DNA of 7,288 bases from Streptosporangiaceae bacterium (lineage in GTDB: Bacteria; Actinomycetota; Actinomycetes; Streptosporangiales; Streptosporangiaceae): NCBI GenBank assembly GCA_030040815.1, contig JASHSZ010000701.1:1-7288 (forward strand). Reading direction: 5' to 3'. The position numbers were made by a program, and so were the translations under genes. Below, in pieces: positions 6,090-7,288 of this stretch (position 1 is its first letter; each line of letters starts with the position of its first letter). The notes below the pieces were generated by a model. It saw only the letters and a program-made list of their open reading frames with translations, made no database searches and was not told where the DNA came from.

Positions 6090-7288
6090 CTACGAATCCG
6101 CAGGCCCGTGTCCGGCCCGCGTAGACCGGGCCTTGAACGCGGCTTTGCGCGCCGCCCTGGCGACGCCCCCGTCGGGATGATGCTCGCTCAGCGTGGTCAG
6201 CAGGTCGATCACGGCAGGGTGCCTGACCTGCCACAGGCCTGCCACGATTTCGGCCTGGGCATCGGGCGCCACGTCCGGCAGTAGTTCCGCAACCACGTCC
6301 CGCGGGTCGGCCTCCTCGAGCAGTCCAGCGCCCAGGTCGACCAGCAGCCAGGCCCGGTCAGCCGGGCCGAGCTCGGCGTCCTCGCCATGCTCGTGCAGCC
6401 ATACCGCGGCGTGAGCGCGCAGCAGCGGCTCGGCCAGGGCGGCCCGAACCTCGGCCACCGCTGGCGTGCCGATCCGATCCAGCACCGCGAACGCCGCGCC
6501 GCGCAGGCCGGGTGTGCCGTCGGCAGCCGCGGCGATCAGCTCGACCGCGGCCTGCTTCGGGGACCGGCTCACCAGCCACGCGCCGATCTTTGCCTCGCCA
6601 TCCTCGGCATCACAGCTCGCCAGTGTCGTCAGCAGGCCGACGGCGCCATCCCGGTCCGCCGCGCCGAGTACCGGCACGTGCCAGCCCTGGTCGAGCAGGC
6701 GGCGATGCACGCCCCACACTCCGAGCGGGGACAGCGCGACCGTGAGGCCGCCGGTGCTGTCCTCGGTCCCGAGCTCGACCACGCCGAGGTCGGCCAGCGT
6801 CTCCAGCGCGTGCGACAGCGCGGCGGTCTCATCGGCACTCGGCTCCGCACGCCCGGCCGTGCCCTGGCTCGCCGAGCCTGCAGCGGCCGAGTAGGCATCG
6901 AATAGCGCGTCGATCCGTACCGGTGTGCCCACCGTGTAGAGCGCAGTAGCCAGTCCGTCCAGTTCCTCGGCCGCAAGCAGCGCCGCCAGCGCCTCGTCCC
7001 ACTCACGAAGGACGGCTTCCGCGCTCGCCGCGGCGAGCGGAGTAACGTCGCTCTGCGGCGCACGCTGACCGGCGCTAGCGTCGCCGACTGCCACCACCTG
7101 CCAGGCCGCATCCAGTTCGTCGCTGCTGAGCTCCAGCGCATCCGCGGCCGCCAGGGCGTCCGCAGGGTCGAGCCGACCGTCGGCAGCGACCGCCGAATGC
7201 GCCACTACCCACGCCCGCAGCTCCCGCGCCGCCCGCAGCACAGGGGCCACCCGCGCCGCGGCGGCCAGCTCGTCGCGCGGCGCCAGCC
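6090..7288 (-). CDS. Hypothetical protein with winged-helix-like and HEAT-like repeat regions, 5' end outside window
   Basis: 398 residues are visible and the frame is open at the window edge, so the true start lies outside; the GTG at 7250 sits inside a continuous Ala-rich helix and is not a convincing start. I do not recognise a named family. An N-terminal helical region (about 1-115 of the visible part) contains acidic and Ala-rich helices. Residues about 110-195 look like a winged-helix unit, with ALYTVGTPVRIDALFDAY, then ALETLADLGVVELG and LTVALSPLGVWGVHRRLL. The rest (about 210-385) is made of short paired helices such as SPKQAAVELIAAAADGTPGLRGAAFAVLDRIG, typical of HEAT-like repeats. 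LSPLGVWGVHRRLLDQG recalls the C-terminal half of large actinobacterial hypothetical proteins, sometimes named after plasmid pRiA4b ORF-3; that link is from memory and unverified. No signal peptide or membrane segment is visible. It is co-directional with def with a 54-nt gap holding a small stem-loop, so co-transcription is possible. Confidence 0.82.
   Translation of the reverse strand, partial: LAPRDELAAAARVAPVLRAARELRAWVVAHSAVAADGRLDPADALAAADALELSSDELDAAWQVVAVGDASAGQRAPQSDVTPLAAASAEAVLREWDEALAALLAAEELDGLATALYTVGTPVRIDALFDAYSAAAGSASQGTAGRAEPSADETAALSHALETLADLGVVELGTEDSTGGLTVALSPLGVWGVHRRLLDQGWHVPVLGAADRDGAVGLLTTLASCDAEDGEAKIGAWLVSRSPKQAAVELIAAAADGTPGLRGAAFAVLDRIGTPAVAEVRAALAEPLLRAHAAVWLHEHGEDAELGPADRAWLLVDLGAGLLEEADPRDVVAELLPDVAPDAQAEIVAGLWQVRHPAVIDLLTTLSEHHPDGGVARAARKAAFKARSTRAGHGPADS

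Overview
The window is GC-rich chromosomal DNA with the gene order and protein families of an actinomycete: several GTG starts, Ala/Arg/Gly-rich proteins, a LigD-type polymerase-domain protein, and a def/fmt/rsmB cluster with an rpe gene. The species cannot be named from the sequence. Almost all of the window is ordinary core genome. I see no CRISPR array, rRNA or tRNA gene, transposase, integrase or toxin-antitoxin pair, and no convincing new biological system.

Right part (7288 down to 3049, minus strand): four genes are read in one direction. A partial hypothetical protein with a probable winged-helix segment and HEAT-like helical repeats comes first. It is followed by peptide deformylase (def), methionyl-tRNA formyltransferase (fmt) and the 16S rRNA m5C methyltransferase rsmB. 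The def-fmt gap is 3 nt and the fmt-rsmB gap is 5 nt, so these three are almost certainly co-transcribed and translationally coupled. Fmt formylates the initiator tRNA, Def removes the formyl group from new proteins, and RsmB modifies the small-subunit rRNA. Together they form an initiation and ribosome-maturation operon.

Middle part (3048 down to 1728): this stretch separates rsmB from rpe, which lie closer together and co-directional in many actinobacteria. It holds a probable stem-loop after rsmB and a frameshifted relic of a YVTN-type beta-propeller gene. Next come an AT-rich island, an imperfect 32-bp tandem duplication at a stop codon, and an intact plus-strand gene for a DUF2786-type protein. 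This is the most accessory-looking part of the window and reads as an old insertion scar.

Left part (1727 down to 1, minus strand): ribulose-phosphate 3-epimerase (rpe) has a TAGAAT -10 box so close to its ATG that the message may be leaderless. It is followed after 58 nt by a stand-alone LigD-type primase-polymerase domain protein that runs off the window edge.

The points most worth a second look are the propeller relic and its AT-rich neighbourhood, the in-frame 36-bp tandem duplication in the rsmB N-terminus, the possible leaderless rpe promoter, and the start-codon choices for def and rsmB.
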